Shown here piece after piece: positions 43,844-55,526 of a stretch of DNA of 64,000 bases. The translations under genes and the position numbers were made by a program. The stretch's first letter is position 1; every line of letters begins with the position of its first letter. The stretch is from Comamonas sp. B21-038 (lineage in GTDB: Bacteria > Pseudomonadota > Gammaproteobacteria > Burkholderiales > Burkholderiaceae_C), in assembly GCF_022387135.1 (NCBI RefSeq), contig NZ_CP092462.1:1674001-1738000 (forward strand), written 5' to 3'. The notes under the pieces are model-generated. The model did no database searches. It worked only from the letters and a program-made list of their open reading frames with translations, and had not been told where the DNA came from.

Positions 43844-45538
43844 CTAGATCGCATACTCGATGCCGTCATCGCTGTGCGCGCGGTTCATCGCTTGCAGAAA
43901 CTCGGCATCGGTGCGGTACATGCGCAGATGCGGATTGTCCTGCAGCAGGCCGGCGCGTTGGAGGCGGGCTTCGACGGGCAGCTTCATGCCGACGATATGC
44001 AGCATGCCGCCGCGCTTGGCAGCCATGCGCTCCAACCGCACAAACGCTTCGACGCCGGTGATGTCAATCTGGTTCATCGGCTGGGCCAGCAGCGCCAGTT
44101 GCCGGTAGTGCGCGTGCTGGGTCCACAGGTTGGCGGCGCGCTCCTCGAGCGCTGCTGCCGATGCAAAGTCCAGCTCCGAATCCATGCGCAGGGCCAGCAG
44201 GTCCGGGGCCAGCGCAGGCAATTGCCACAGATGGCGGTCGCGCAGGCTGCCGTCCGGGTGCAGGCCGACCTCCACAATGCGCGGGTGCAGCCGGTTGTAG
44301 AGAAAGTAGCAGGAACTGAGCAGGATGCCCGAGAGCACGCCCCAGTAGATGCGCGGTGCCGTCAGCAAGGTGATCCCGAAAGTGGCGACCGCAATGCATC
44401 CTTCGACACGCGAGATCTTGAACAGATAGAGCAGGGCACGCGGCTTGACCAGGTTGGCGACGGCCGTCATCACAATCGCGGCCAGTGCCGCCTGCGGCAC
44501 ATGGTAGAGCGCCGGGATGAACCACAGCACCACGCTGACGACCAGCAAAATCGAGAACACATTGGCATAGCCGGTCTTGGCACCGGCCAGCAGATTGACG
44601 GCCGAGCGCGAGAACGAGGCGCTGGTGGCAAAGCTGCCGAACAGGCCGGCGCTCATCTTGGACAGGCCTTGCGCCACCAGCTCCTGGCTGCTGTCCCAGC
44701 GTGTACCCGCCTGTTGGTGCTCGACCTGGGCGCTGGATGCGGTCTCTAGCGCGCTGACCAGCGAAATCACCAGCACCGGCATGACGAGCAGGCCAAATTG
44801 CGACCAGTCCAGCATCCCCGGCCAGACCAGGTGCGGCAGGCCAGTGGGCAGGTGGCCGACCACCGCGCCGCCTTTGTCGGCAAAGTCGGTCAGCCAGCTG
44901 ATCAGCCCGGTGCCGGCGATGACGAACACCGCCGACGGGAAGGCCGGGCGCCACTTCTTGCCCAGCACCAGGATGGCGACGCTGGCCAGTCCCAGCAGGA
45001 TGGAGCGCCAGTCAAACAGGCCCAGCGACGGGTTGTCCCAGACGGTAGCCCAGTCGCTGCGCATGCCCAGCAAACTGGGCAGTTGCGAGGCCAGGATCAG
45101 CAGCGCGGCAGCCTGGGTGAAGCCGGCCAGCACCGGTGAGGTGACCAGGTTCAGCAGCCAGCCGGCACGCACCAGGCCCAGGCTCAGTTGCACCAGGCCG
45201 GCCAGGATGGCCATCCAGGCGGCCAGCACCACCCACTGGGCCGAGCCCGGTTCGGCCATGCCGGTCAGCGATGCACCGATCAGCAAGGCGCTCAATGCAG
45301 TGGGCCCGACACCCAGCCGAGGGGACGGGCTGAAAAGAATGGCCACGGCCGCCGGGATCATCGATGCATAGATCCCCGTGATCAGCGGCATGCCCGCCAG
45401 ATGCGCGTAAGCCACTCCCTGGGGCACCAGCATCAACCCGACCGTCATGCCGGCCATGAATTCACCACGCAAGAGCTGTGGGGTAGGCCTGGGCCAGCGC
45501 AGGAACGGAAAGATACGGTGAATCAGGGTGGGCTGCAT
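43844..45538 (-). CDS. SulP family anion transporter with STAS domain
   Basis: A 564-residue inner-membrane protein with about 11-12 helices. The N-terminal MAGMTVGLMLVPQGVAYAHLAGMPLITGIYASMIPA is the SulP signature; ASSAQVEHQQAGTRWDSSQELVAQGLSKMSAGLFGSFATSASFSRSAVNLLAGAKTGYA is another typical block. A STAS domain occupies about 430-555. SulP members carry sulfate, bicarbonate or dicarboxylates; the ion is undetermined. GGGCTGCATG context gives no strong ribosome-binding site. Confidence 0.92.
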   Translation of the reverse strand: MQPTLIHRIFPFLRWPRPTPQLLRGEFMAGMTVGLMLVPQGVAYAHLAGMPLITGIYASMIPAAVAILFSPSPRLGVGPTALSALLIGASLTGMAEPGSAQWVVLAAWMAILAGLVQLSLGLVRAGWLLNLVTSPVLAGFTQAAALLILASQLPSLLGMRSDWATVWDNPSLGLFDWRSILLGLASVAILVLGKKWRPAFPSAVFVIAGTGLISWLTDFADKGGAVVGHLPTGLPHLVWPGMLDWSQFGLLVMPVLVISLVSALETASSAQVEHQQAGTRWDSSQELVAQGLSKMSAGLFGSFATSASFSRSAVNLLAGAKTGYANVFSILLVVSVVLWFIPALYHVPQAALAAIVMTAVANLVKPRALLYLFKISRVEGCIAVATFGITLLTAPRIYWGVLSGILLSSCYFLYNRLHPRIVEVGLHPDGSLRDRHLWQLPALAPDLLALRMDSELDFASAAALEERAANLWTQHAHYRQLALLAQPMNQIDITGVEAFVRLERMAAKRGGMLHIVGMKLPVEARLQRAGLLQDNPHLRMYRTDAEFLQAMNRAHSDDGIEYAI

Positions 45539-45808
45539 GGCTGCATTGTCGCCGCATCAACCCCGTCTTGCAGCGTGTCTCCTGCGCCCGCGCGACTGCG
45601 GGCAGTGGCCTGGGCCGTTCCTCGGGCTGATCGGCGGCCGGTGTTTGTGAAGCATTGCCAAGCCCTGGTATCTGGCCGGTATCGCTTGCCGCAGCTTGTT
45701 GCAATGGCTTGGCAAGCGGCGGCCGCGCCGCGACAATCGTCAGCGCAGACCAGGCCTTGTCTGCGCGCCGCCGCTGCTTGTATCTGTTTGCCTTTGCATT
45801 TGCATTCC

Positions 45809-46246
45809 ATGCCCATGATCCGCCGCTTCACCCCGCTTCAAGCCATCGCCATCGCAGCGCTGGTGCTCGCTGTGCTCGGCGCTGGCCTGGTGGCACTGTG
45901 GCAGTCCGGGGCCTTGCAGCAGGGCCGGGGCTGGAGCCAGGGACTGGCACACACACTGGACGCCTCGGGCCAGCGGGCCAGCCAGGCCGTTGAGCGCGCA
46001 GCCCAGTCCAACCGCCAGCGCGCCGATGATGATGCGATCACCTCCCAGGTGGTGGATGCGCTGGCCGCCTCGCAAAGCCCTGACCTGGTGGCGCTGCAGG
46101 TGGAGACCTCCCACGCAATGGTCACGTTGCGCGGCACGGTCTCCTCCCAACCGCTGCTCGACCGTGCGGTGGCGATTGCGGGCAGTGTGCTGGGGGTGCA
46201 TGGCGTTTTCAGCCTGATCCAGGTGCATGCCGATGCGCTCGGATGA
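45809..46246 (+). CDS. BON domain protein with one N-terminal membrane helix
   Basis: A 145-residue envelope protein: hydrophobic segment about 12-32, a linker rich in Gln/Arg/Ala, then a BON domain (about 70-143) with DDAITSQVVDALAASQSPDLVALQVETSHAMVTLRGTVSSQPLLDRAVAIAGSVLGVHGV. BON domains bind phospholipid or sugar-containing surfaces, as in OsmY. ATG at 45809 or 45815; neither has a clear ribosome-binding site. Confidence 0.75.
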   Translation: MPMIRRFTPLQAIAIAALVLAVLGAGLVALWQSGALQQGRGWSQGLAHTLDASGQRASQAVERAAQSNRQRADDDAITSQVVDALAASQSPDLVALQVETSHAMVTLRGTVSSQPLLDRAVAIAGSVLGVHGVFSLIQVHADALG

Positions 46247-46431
46247 GCAGCCCTGCCGTGCGGCAGTCCCTGCCTGGCCCATGGCATTAGTCCCCGTGTG
46301 GCCCGTCCCCATGGCAGTTGGCCGCATAATGCCGCCCAACACCGAAGGTGCCGGTTGTGCATGCAGAACCGGGCACCGCTCTTCATATCCGGCAGCCTTG
46401 GGCCTGCCTTTCTCTACCTCCGTTTGCCGCC

Positions 46432-47445
46432 ATGCACCAGCACGACCACTCCCATGACCACGACCATGGTCACTGCGACCACGCGCACTGCCAGCACCAC
46501 CATGCCCCCGGCTCCAAGCATATTTATGTGTACTCCCCATCGGGGGCGGTGCGTGACAAAAAGGCGTTCAAACGCGCGGTGAAGCGCCTGGAGGCCATGG
46601 GGCACCAGGTGGAGGTGGACCAGGATGCGCTCGCCTCCAGCACGCGTTTTGCAGGCGACGATGACACGCGCCTGGCGGCGATCACGCGCGCCTGCCAAAG
46701 CGGCGCCGATGTGGCCATGATCAGCCGGGGCGGCTACGGGCTCTCGCGCCTGTTGCACCGCCTGGACTATGAACAGATCGCCCAGGCCGTCGCCTCCGGC
46801 ACGCGTTTTGTCGGCCTGAGCGATTTCACCGCATTCCAATTGGCGCTGTATGCCAGGACCCGCGCGGTGACCTGGGCCGGCCCGGCGCTGGTGGGCGATT
46901 TTGGCGCCGAAGAGGGCGTCGATGACATCATGCAGGATTGCTTTGAAGACCTGCTGAGCGGGGCTGGCGAAGGCGCTGGCTGGCGGCTGGCGCCGGAAAA
47001 GGCGGGCACGGTGACGGGCGCGTCAGCCTCGGACGATGTCTACATCCCCAAGGCGACGCTGTGGGGCGGCAACCTGGCGATGATCGCATCCCTGGTGGGC
47101 ACACCGTACCTGCCCAAGGTCAAGGGCGGGGTACTGTTTATCGAGGATGTAGGTGAGGCGCCCTACAAGGTGGAGCGCATGCTGACCACCTTGCTGCACG
47201 CCGGCGTGCTGGCCCAGCAAAAGGCCGTGGTGTTTGGCCAGTTCAGTGACTACCATCTCAATGCGCATGACAAGGGCTTCAAGCTCGCCAGCGTCGTGCA
47301 GTGGCTGCGCACGCAGATCGAGGCGCCGGTGTTCACCAACCTGCCTTTTGGCCATGTTCCGACCAAGGTGCTGCTGCCGGTGGGCGCCCAGGTTTCGCTG
47401 AGTGTTGAAGGCCGGGACGCATTGATTTATTGGGGCCATCAATAA
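46432..47445 (+). CDS. Muramoyltetrapeptide (LD-)carboxypeptidase, S66, with His-rich N-terminus
   Basis: Cytoplasmic enzyme of peptidoglycan recycling that removes the terminal D-Ala from murein tetrapeptide. 337 residues. Catalytic triad read from family pattern: Ser130 in FVGLSDFTAF, Glu238 in LFIEDVGEAPYKVERML, His308 in LPFGHVPTKVLLPVG. RGGYGLSRLL is also conserved. Residues 1-24 carry 12 His plus Asp and two Cys, not part of the S66 fold and likely metal-binding. The ATG at 46432 begins this tail. Confidence 0.88.
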   Translation: MHQHDHSHDHDHGHCDHAHCQHHHAPGSKHIYVYSPSGAVRDKKAFKRAVKRLEAMGHQVEVDQDALASSTRFAGDDDTRLAAITRACQSGADVAMISRGGYGLSRLLHRLDYEQIAQAVASGTRFVGLSDFTAFQLALYARTRAVTWAGPALVGDFGAEEGVDDIMQDCFEDLLSGAGEGAGWRLAPEKAGTVTGASASDDVYIPKATLWGGNLAMIASLVGTPYLPKVKGGVLFIEDVGEAPYKVERMLTTLLHAGVLAQQKAVVFGQFSDYHLNAHDKGFKLASVVQWLRTQIEAPVFTNLPFGHVPTKVLLPVGAQVSLSVEGRDALIYWGHQ

Positions 47446-47649
47446 GCATCCACCGCCAGCAGCCGCAGGCTTCGACCACGATTTGTCGCAGGCTCCATGT
47501 GTTGGAATCTTAACAATTCGTAAGCTCCACGACAGGCTCAAGACTGGTCGGGCATGCTGGTTTGCAGTGTAATATGCATGGTCGCCATTGATGCATAGGC
47601 TGGCGTTGCTCCTGGGGAGGAGGTAGCGACGGCCGTAACAAGAAAATCC

Positions 47650-48554
47650 ATGACAACTGTCGCCACCGTGGTATTCATCGATATCTCGGGCAGTACCGCA
47701 TTGTTCGAAACCTTGGGCAATGAACGCGCTGCGCGAGCCGTCGCGGGCATGACGGACGCTTTCAAGCAGGTCGTCGTGCAGGCGGGGGCCGGGTCATCAA
47801 AACGCTCGGCGATGGTGTGCTGGCCATTTTCAACAGCAGTGCGTTGGCCGTCAGCGCCATGACGATGCTGATGCGCCGCCATTACGGGCAATGGGATTCG
47901 CTGCCCCCCTCGCAGAAATTCCATGTGCGCGTGGGCATGAGTACCGGCGAAGTGGTGCTGATGGAAGGCGACTGCTATGGCGACTCGGTCAACATGGCGG
48001 CGCGTCTGTGTGAGAAGGCCGGCCACCGCGAGGTCTGGGCTGCAGCCTCGACGATGGAGTCCGGCGCCCGCGCCGACACGGTGTTTGTGCCGATGGGCTG
48101 GATGGATGTGCGTGGCAAGGCCGAGCAGCAAATGCTCTACCAGGTGCAATGGATCGAGCCGGAAGCCCAGGACGTCGTCACCGCCTACGACTCGGTGTTG
48201 CCGATGAAGCCCGAAGCCGTGGTGCAGATGCGCCTGCGGCTGGCATCGGGCGGCCTCGAGCGCTTTTTCAGCACCCAGGAGATGCCGATCTTTGTCGGAC
48301 GCTCATCCGATTCGGAGTGGGTCGTGCTGGACCGGCGTGTCTCCCGCCAGCATGGCCGCATCGACTGGCGCAGCGGCAATGTCATCTACACCGATCTGAG
48401 CCGCTATGGTACCTGGGTGAGCTTTGGTGCCAACCCTGCCACCGCCGTGCGGCGCGAGTCGGTGCAACTGCACGGGATGGGCGTGATGTACTTTGGCGTG
48501 TCACCCGAGGATCCGACCGCGCCGAGCACGGCGTTCTCGGTCACGCCGGTCTGA
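47650..48554 (+). pseudogene. Class III adenylate/guanylate cyclase-like plus FHA protein, frameshifted
   Basis: Frame one (from 47650) gives VVFIDISGSTALFETLGNERA, the first metal-binding Asp of class III cyclases. After about 45 codons the sequence moves to the -1 frame, which continues with KTLGDGVLAIF (second Asp), VRVGMSTGEVVL, GDSVNMAARL, then an FHA domain (about 190-290, FVGRSSDSEWVVLDRRVSRQHGRIDW) up to 48554. The switch is in a run of five G at 47784-47788; one more G, or a -1 ribosomal slip on GGG, gives an uninterrupted ~301-residue protein. Both parts are well conserved, so a sequencing error or slip is as likely as real decay. Confidence 0.75.
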
Positions 48555-48615
48555 GGCATACCCCTGGCTGGCGCATCGATAGGCGTCGCCGGGCGCAACG
48601 CCGGTGTATTCATGT

Positions 48616-48945
48616 TTACGGCGCTTGCAGCGCGGCCAGTGCCGTCTCGATGCTTGCTGCCGTCGTGGGCCGCACCACGCGCGCCACTTCCTGCCCATTG
48701 CGCAGCATCACCAGCGTGGGCCAGAGCTTGATGCGGTAGCTGCGGCCCAGCGGCCGGCCTGGGCCGTCTTCCACTTTCAGATGACGGATATCGGCGCGCG
48801 GGGCCAGCGCCTGCTCGATCAGGCCTTGTGCCCCCAGGCAATGCGGGCACCAGGGGGTGCCAAATTCCAGGACGGTCAAGCCCGCTTGGGTATCGATGTC
48901 GGAGCGCTGGGGCTCCTGGCTGAGGTGCTGTGCCGAGTAGGTCAA
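48616..48945 (-). CDS. Small thioredoxin-family protein (CPHC)
   Basis: A 109-residue thioredoxin fold with the redox motif WCPHC in VLEFGTPWCPHCLGAQG at about residues 28-40 and the cis-Pro in LWPTLVMLRNGQEVARV. Cytoplasmic, no signal peptide. The CPHC active site resembles DsbA rather than thioredoxin (CGPC), suggesting a more oxidising potential. Single gene, convergent with the cyclase-FHA gene. Confidence 0.85.
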   Translation of the reverse strand: MTYSAQHLSQEPQRSDIDTQAGLTVLEFGTPWCPHCLGAQGLIEQALAPRADIRHLKVEDGPGRPLGRSYRIKLWPTLVMLRNGQEVARVVRPTTAASIETALAALQAP

Positions 48946-49018
48946 AAGGCGGCTCCAAGGTGGGGATGCTGATCTGGTCTGTTATAGCACCGGCACAGAC
49001 CGTGTCCGTCAGCGCCAG

Positions 49019-49720
49019 TCACTTGTGCGGCGGTGGCATGTCCTGCAGACGAGCCAGCTCTTCGGGCGTATTGGCGTTATAAAAGGCCTGGGCATCGTCA
49101 AATGGCACGAGGCAATGGCCATGCTGCGCTGCCCATTGCCGCAGTTTGCGCCCGCCGCCGGCCACAAATTGCCGCACGCTACCCGCCAGGCTGGCATGGA
49201 TCAGGCAGAACGTGGGTTGCAAAACCGGGCGTGTGCTGCCGGCCTCATCGGGCGGGGTGCAGGCCATCGCAATCGGGCAGCCCTGGGCGGCAGTGGCCTG
49301 CGCCAGGCGCCGGGCGAGGTCCTGCGGAAAATAGGGTGTGTCGCAGGCCACCGTCAACAGCCATGGCGTTTGGCAGGCCGCCAGGCCGGCGGCAAATCCT
49401 GCCAACGGGCCTGCGTAAGTTTCGGTGTCCGGCAAATGCAGGTCTGCCACCACCGGGTAGCCCAGCGCGCGGTAGGTATCCAGGTGGCGATTGGCGTTGA
49501 TGAGCAGCGGACCCACTTGGGGCTGCAGCCGTTGGGCGCAATGCCATGCCAGCGCTTGGCCGCCCAGCAGTTGCAGGCCTTTGTCTGCCCCGCCCATGCG
49601 CGAGCCCTGGCCGCCCGCCAGTACCAGGCCGGTGATGTGTTCAGGGGGAATGGCGACGACAGAAGAGGGCATGGTCGGCAAAGGCAGCAGGTACTCAGGC
49701 GATCTGGTGGTGGCATCCAT
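49019..49720 (-). CDS. mobA: Molybdenum cofactor guanylyltransferase
   Basis: Transfers GMP from GTP to molybdopterin. 233 residues; nucleotide motif LVLAGGQGSRMGGADKGLQLLGG near residue 33 and a later VACDTPYFP metal-binding Asp. ATG at 49720 or, if the first 16 residues are non-coding, 49672. Downstream of moaA on the same strand with a 21-base gap, forming a mobA-containing cofactor operon. Confidence 0.92.
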   Translation of the reverse strand: MDATTRSPEYLLPLPTMPSSVVAIPPEHITGLVLAGGQGSRMGGADKGLQLLGGQALAWHCAQRLQPQVGPLLINANRHLDTYRALGYPVVADLHLPDTETYAGPLAGFAAGLAACQTPWLLTVACDTPYFPQDLARRLAQATAAQGCPIAMACTPPDEAGSTRPVLQPTFCLIHASLAGSVRQFVAGGGRKLRQWAAQHGHCLVPFDDAQAFYNANTPEELARLQDMPPPHK

Positions 49721-49741
49721 CAGAAGGGCGTGATGGCGCAG

Positions 49742-50884
49742 TCAGCCACCGATATAGCTCATCTCCACGCGCTGGCGCTGCTGGGCGAGCTCGGGGTGTT
49801 GGCTGCGCCGCTCGCTGTAGTTGTCGCTGCGCTGGCCCCAGACCTGGGCAATGGCCTGGCGAATATCGCTGTCGCTGGCGCCATTGCGCAGCAACGCGCG
49901 CAGGTCCCAGCCTTCGCTGGCAAACAGGCACAGAAACAGCTTTCCCTCGGTCGACAGGCGTGCGCGGTTGCAGTCGTGGCAGAAGGCGTGCGTGACGCTG
50001 CTGATCAACCCAATCTCCCCCAGGCTTGGATCATGCCGGCCGTTGGCACCGACATAGCCCCAGCGCACCGCCGTCTCTCCAGGCGCAGTCGCGGACAAGG
50101 GGGTCAGTGCAAAAGCCGACTGCAGGCGCTCCAGCACCGCATCCGAGGGCAGCACTTCTTCCAGCCGCCAGCCATTGGTGGCGCCGACATCCATGAACTC
50201 GATAAAGCGCAGGGTGACGCCGCTGCCGCGAAAGTGGCGCGCCATCGCGACGATCTCGTGGTCATTGACACCTCGCTTGACCACCATGTTCACCTTGATG
50301 TTGGCAAAACCCACGGCCTGCGCGGCCTCGATGCCCTGCAGCACGGTGGCGACCGGAAAGTCCATGTCGTTCATCTGGCGGAACAGCGGATCGCTCAGGC
50401 TGTCGAGGCTGACGGTCAGCCGCTTGAGCCCGGCGTCTTTGAGCGCACGGGCCTTGCGTGCCAGAATGGAGCCATTGGTCGTCAAGGTCAGGTCCATCGG
50501 CGCGCCGTCCAGCGTTTGCAGCTCGGCCAGCTGGGCAATCAGCGCTTCGAGGTTTTTGCGCAGCAGCGGCTCGCCACCGGTGATGCGCAGCTTGCCGACG
50601 CCAAGTTGCGAAAACAGGCGCGCAGTACGGGTGATCTCCTCGAAACTGAGCAAATCGCCATGCGGCAGATACACGTGGTCCTTGTCGAACACATCCTTGG
50701 GCATGCAGTAGCTGCAGCGGAAATTGCAGCGGTCTGTGACGCTGATGCGCAGATCCCGCAGCGGCCGCTGGCGCAGGTCGTGCACCGCATTGCCGTGCGG
50801 CAGTGCGACGCCGGCCGGTGCGGGCATAGCCAGACCTGCATCGCGCAGACGCAGGTCAACCAGGGAAATGACAGGACGATCCAT
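49742..50884 (-). CDS. moaA: GTP 3',8-cyclase
   Basis: Radical-SAM enzyme catalysing the first step of molybdopterin synthesis. 380 residues. The first cluster is bound by Cys53, Cys57 and Cys60 in [13 protein letters not shown]; the second by [34 protein letters not shown] and TTNGS are present and the C-terminus ends in the essential Gly-Gly (SYIGG). Transcribed ahead of mobA. Confidence 0.96.
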   Translation of the reverse strand: MDRPVISLVDLRLRDAGLAMPAPAGVALPHGNAVHDLRQRPLRDLRISVTDRCNFRCSYCMPKDVFDKDHVYLPHGDLLSFEEITRTARLFSQLGVGKLRITGGEPLLRKNLEALIAQLAELQTLDGAPMDLTLTTNGSILARKARALKDAGLKRLTVSLDSLSDPLFRQMNDMDFPVATVLQGIEAAQAVGFANIKVNMVVKRGVNDHEIVAMARHFRGSGVTLRFIEFMDVGATNGWRLEEVLPSDAVLERLQSAFALTPLSATAPGETAVRWGYVGANGRHDPSLGEIGLISSVTHAFCHDCNRARLSTEGKLFLCLFASEGWDLRALLRNGASDSDIRQAIAQVWGQRSDNYSERRSQHPELAQQRQRVEMSYIGG

Positions 50885-51037
50885 GGCCGAATGGTACTAG
50901 AGGGCGCCTTCCGATGTGGCCTTGCGGTTATGCGCTGCCTTGCCAAGCAGCAAAAAGTACCAATCCCCGGTTGCCGGTGGCCCGAGTTGGTGTATGGTTC
51001 GCCCCCTTGTTCTCTTTTGCTTTGCGTGATTTTTGCC

Positions 51038-52330
51038 ATGACCTTGCCCAGCCATTCCTCTTCTTCACCCGCCCCATTGGATGTCGCGGTTATTGGTGGC
51101 GGCCCGGCTGGCTTGATGGCGGCGCACCGTCTGGCGCAGTCCGGTCTGCAGGTGACGGTGTATGACGCGATGCCGTCGGTGGGGCGCAAGTTCCTGCTCG
51201 CCGGGCGCGGCGGGCTCAACCTCACCCATTCGGAGCCGATGGCACCGTTTGTCGGGCGTTATGGGCGTCAGCAGGCGGTGGTCGCATCCTGGCTGCAGTA
51301 TTTTGGCGCTGCCGAAGTGCAGGCCTGGGCGCAGGATTTGGGTGTCGAGACCTTTGTAGGTACCTCGGGCCGGGTGTTCCCGAAAGACATGAAAGCGGCG
51401 CCGCTGCTGCGCGCCTGGCTGGTGGCCATGCGGGCTGCAGGCGTGCGTTTTGCAATGCGCCACCGCTGGCTGGGCTGGGATGATGCAGGCGCGCTGCGCT
51501 TTGCGGTGCCCGATGGCGAGACCGCCGTGCAAGCCCGGGCCACCGTGCTGGCGCTGGGCGGAGGAAGCTGGGCACGCCTGGGATCGGACGGCGCCTGGAT
51601 GCCGCTGCTGGCGCAGGCGGGCGTCAGCACCGTGGCACTGGAGCCAGCCAACTGCGGTTTTGATGTGCGCATGCTGCCAGCGGCCCATGGCGAGACCGCA
51701 CCCGGCTGGTCGCCGTTTTTTGCCAGCAAGTTTGCCGGCCAACCCTTCAAATCGGTGGCCATCCGTTTTGACGATGGCAGCGAAGCGGGCTTTGCACGCC
51801 GAGGAGAATTTGTGGCGACTGACTCGGGCGTGGAAGGCAGCCTCATCTATGCGGTGTCCGCTCCGCTTCGCGAGGCCATCAAGGCCCAGGGGAGTGCAAC
51901 GTTTTTTGTCGACCTGCTGCCCGATCACAGCGCAGAGCGCGTACTCGCCGAGGTCCGCCACCCGCGCGGCTCGCGCAGCCTGGCCAGCCACCTCAAGGGC
52001 CGGCTGGGGCTCGACGGCATCAAGGCGGCACTGCTGTTCGAGGTGTTGGGCAAGGAGGGCATGCAGGATGCGCAGAAATTGGCCGCCACCATCAAGGCGG
52101 CTCCCATCACAGTCACCGCTACCCGCCCGATGGATGAAGCGATCAGCACTGCCGGTGGCGTGGCGTTCTCCGCGCTGTCGCATGACCTGATGTGCCATGC
52201 CCGTCCGGGGCTCTTTTGCGCGGGCGAGATGCTGGACTGGGAAGCGCCGACCGGTGGCTATCTGCTGACCGCCGCGTTGTCGAGCGGCGTGCGCGCGGCG
52301 CAGGGTGTTGCGCATTTTCTCAAGGGCTGA
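51038..52330 (+). CDS. TIGR03862 (PP_4765-type) flavoprotein, BaiN/HI0933-related
   Basis: A 430-residue FAD enzyme. FAD motif VIGGGPAGLMAAHRLAQSG, then VGRKFLLAGRGGLNLTHSEP and ETFVGTSGRVFPKDMKAAPLLRAWL, typical of this group, and a C-terminal GLFCAGEMLDWEAPTGGYLLTAALSSG. Related proteins include BaiN, reducing bile-acid intermediates, but the substrate of the proteobacterial branch is unknown. ATG at 51038; a much longer open frame upstream is antisense to moaA/mobA and not coding. Confidence 0.87.
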   Translation: MTLPSHSSSSPAPLDVAVIGGGPAGLMAAHRLAQSGLQVTVYDAMPSVGRKFLLAGRGGLNLTHSEPMAPFVGRYGRQQAVVASWLQYFGAAEVQAWAQDLGVETFVGTSGRVFPKDMKAAPLLRAWLVAMRAAGVRFAMRHRWLGWDDAGALRFAVPDGETAVQARATVLALGGGSWARLGSDGAWMPLLAQAGVSTVALEPANCGFDVRMLPAAHGETAPGWSPFFASKFAGQPFKSVAIRFDDGSEAGFARRGEFVATDSGVEGSLIYAVSAPLREAIKAQGSATFFVDLLPDHSAERVLAEVRHPRGSRSLASHLKGRLGLDGIKAALLFEVLGKEGMQDAQKLAATIKAAPITVTATRPMDEAISTAGGVAFSALSHDLMCHARPGLFCAGEMLDWEAPTGGYLLTAALSSGVRAAQGVAHFLKG

Positions 52331-52350
52331 TCCCACCGCAGCGGTAGCAG

Positions 52351-53001
52351 CTATGCGGACGCTGCGGCCAGCCCGTTCTTGAAATGCAGCTTCACGCAGG
52401 CGCGTGCTGCCTGGCTGTCATGCGTGGCCAGCGCCTGCATCAGCGCCCGGTGCTCCTGCAGCGATTCCTCGATGCGGCCGGATTTGAACAGCGAGTTGTG
52501 GCGGTTGAGCTTCATCACCTTGCGCAAGTCGGCGACCATCTGGCTGAGCCATTTGTTGTCCAGCATCTCCAGCACGCGCATATGAAACTGCTCATTGGCC
52601 ATAAAGAACGCATCGCGCTCATGGACGGCAGCTTCCAGCGCGTCGTGCAGGCCTTGTAGCTCAGCGATCTGCTCGGCACTGGCGCAGCTGGCCAGTTCGG
52701 CGGCCGCATCGCTTTCCAGCAATGCGAGCAGGTGGTAGACCTGGAGCAGGTCTTTTTGCGACACCTCAGTCACATAGGCGCCACGGCGCAGCTTCATGGT
52801 GACCAGGCCCTCGGTCGCCAAAACCTTCAAGGCCTCGCGCAAAGGCGTGCGGCTGATGCCTATTTCTTCGGCAATCTTCAACTCATCGATCCAGCTGCCC
52901 GGCGGCAGCTGGTGCGCAAAAATGCGTTGCCGCAGTAGCTCGGCAACGTCCTGGTACAGCGCGCGTGGCGCAAAATTGGGGAGGCTCATCGGTGGCGCCA
53001 T
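52351..53001 (-). CDS. GntR family regulator (FadR subfamily, FCD domain)
   Basis: A 216-residue regulator: winged HTH about residues 10-75 (LYQDVAELLRQRIFAHQLPPGSWIDELKIAEEIGISRTPLREALKVLATEGLV), then an all-helical FCD domain (about 85-210) with Asp/His ligands in LLALLESDAAAEL, ANEQFH and LQEHRALMQAL. Divergent from methylmalonyl-CoA mutase over 119 bases containing palindromic sites, so it probably regulates propionyl-CoA catabolism, perhaps sensing a CoA or organic acid. Confidence 0.9.
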   Translation of the reverse strand: MAPPMSLPNFAPRALYQDVAELLRQRIFAHQLPPGSWIDELKIAEEIGISRTPLREALKVLATEGLVTMKLRRGAYVTEVSQKDLLQVYHLLALLESDAAAELASCASAEQIAELQGLHDALEAAVHERDAFFMANEQFHMRVLEMLDNKWLSQMVADLRKVMKLNRHNSLFKSGRIEESLQEHRALMQALATHDSQAARACVKLHFKNGLAAASA

Positions 53002-53058
53002 TGTACAGAAGGCGACTGAAATTCAAAATTCTGCATTCATAATTATGAATAATGTACA
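53002..53058. promoter_or_regulatory. Operator region between GntR and methylmalonyl-CoA mutase
   Basis: Contains a perfect 16-base palindrome ATTCATAATTATGAAT (53035-53050) and two TGTACA sites (53002-53007 and 53053-53058), the second in AATGTACACTT. FCD-type GntR operators often have a TNGTNNNACNA core, which the TGTACA sites resemble. Confidence 0.5.
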
Positions 53059-53120
53059 CTTGCCTGGTGGCCGTGGGTAGGCCAATATGTATTGTCTATA
53101 ACATATTCCGAGCTTGAGAC

Positions 53121-55295
<2,175 letters not shown>

Positions 55296-55301
55296 ATCTG
55301 T

Positions 55302-55526
55302 ATGCGCAAGGGCCAACAAGCACCTTTCTGGCAAGACTATTTGAAGACCCTTGTCATGATGTTCGTCGAGCCTGTCCTTGGCATCCTATATTTGTACATG
55401 TTGTACCGGGTGCTAACTTTGCCGGCCTGGGGCCAGGTGCTGGTCGGGTTGGGCGTTTGGGTGGCCCTGGGTTATGGCGGCTATTTACTGCACCAAAAGA
55501 TGAAGAAAGGCCTGGAGAAACGATGA
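55302..55526 (+). CDS. Small two-helix membrane protein in the mutase operon
   Basis: A 74-residue hydrophobic protein with two predicted membrane helices (about 16-36 and 42-63) and a basic C-terminal tail (KMKKGLEKR). No recognised family. It begins six bases after the mutase stop and ends overlapping the GNAT gene by ATGA, so it is translated within the operon. Its function is unknown. Confidence 0.65.
   Translation: MRKGQQAPFWQDYLKTLVMMFVEPVLGILYLYMLYRVLTLPAWGQVLVGLGVWVALGYGGYLLHQKMKKGLEKR

Noticed and set aside
47650..48554. Two separate adjacent genes, a short cyclase fragment and an FHA protein
   Set aside because: The cyclase homology continues across the frame change without a gap, so it is one gene with a single-base frame change.
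49025..51037. Long plus-strand extension of the flavoprotein over mobA/moaA
   Set aside because: Opposite two conserved cofactor genes; the FAD motif starts just after the ATG at 51038.
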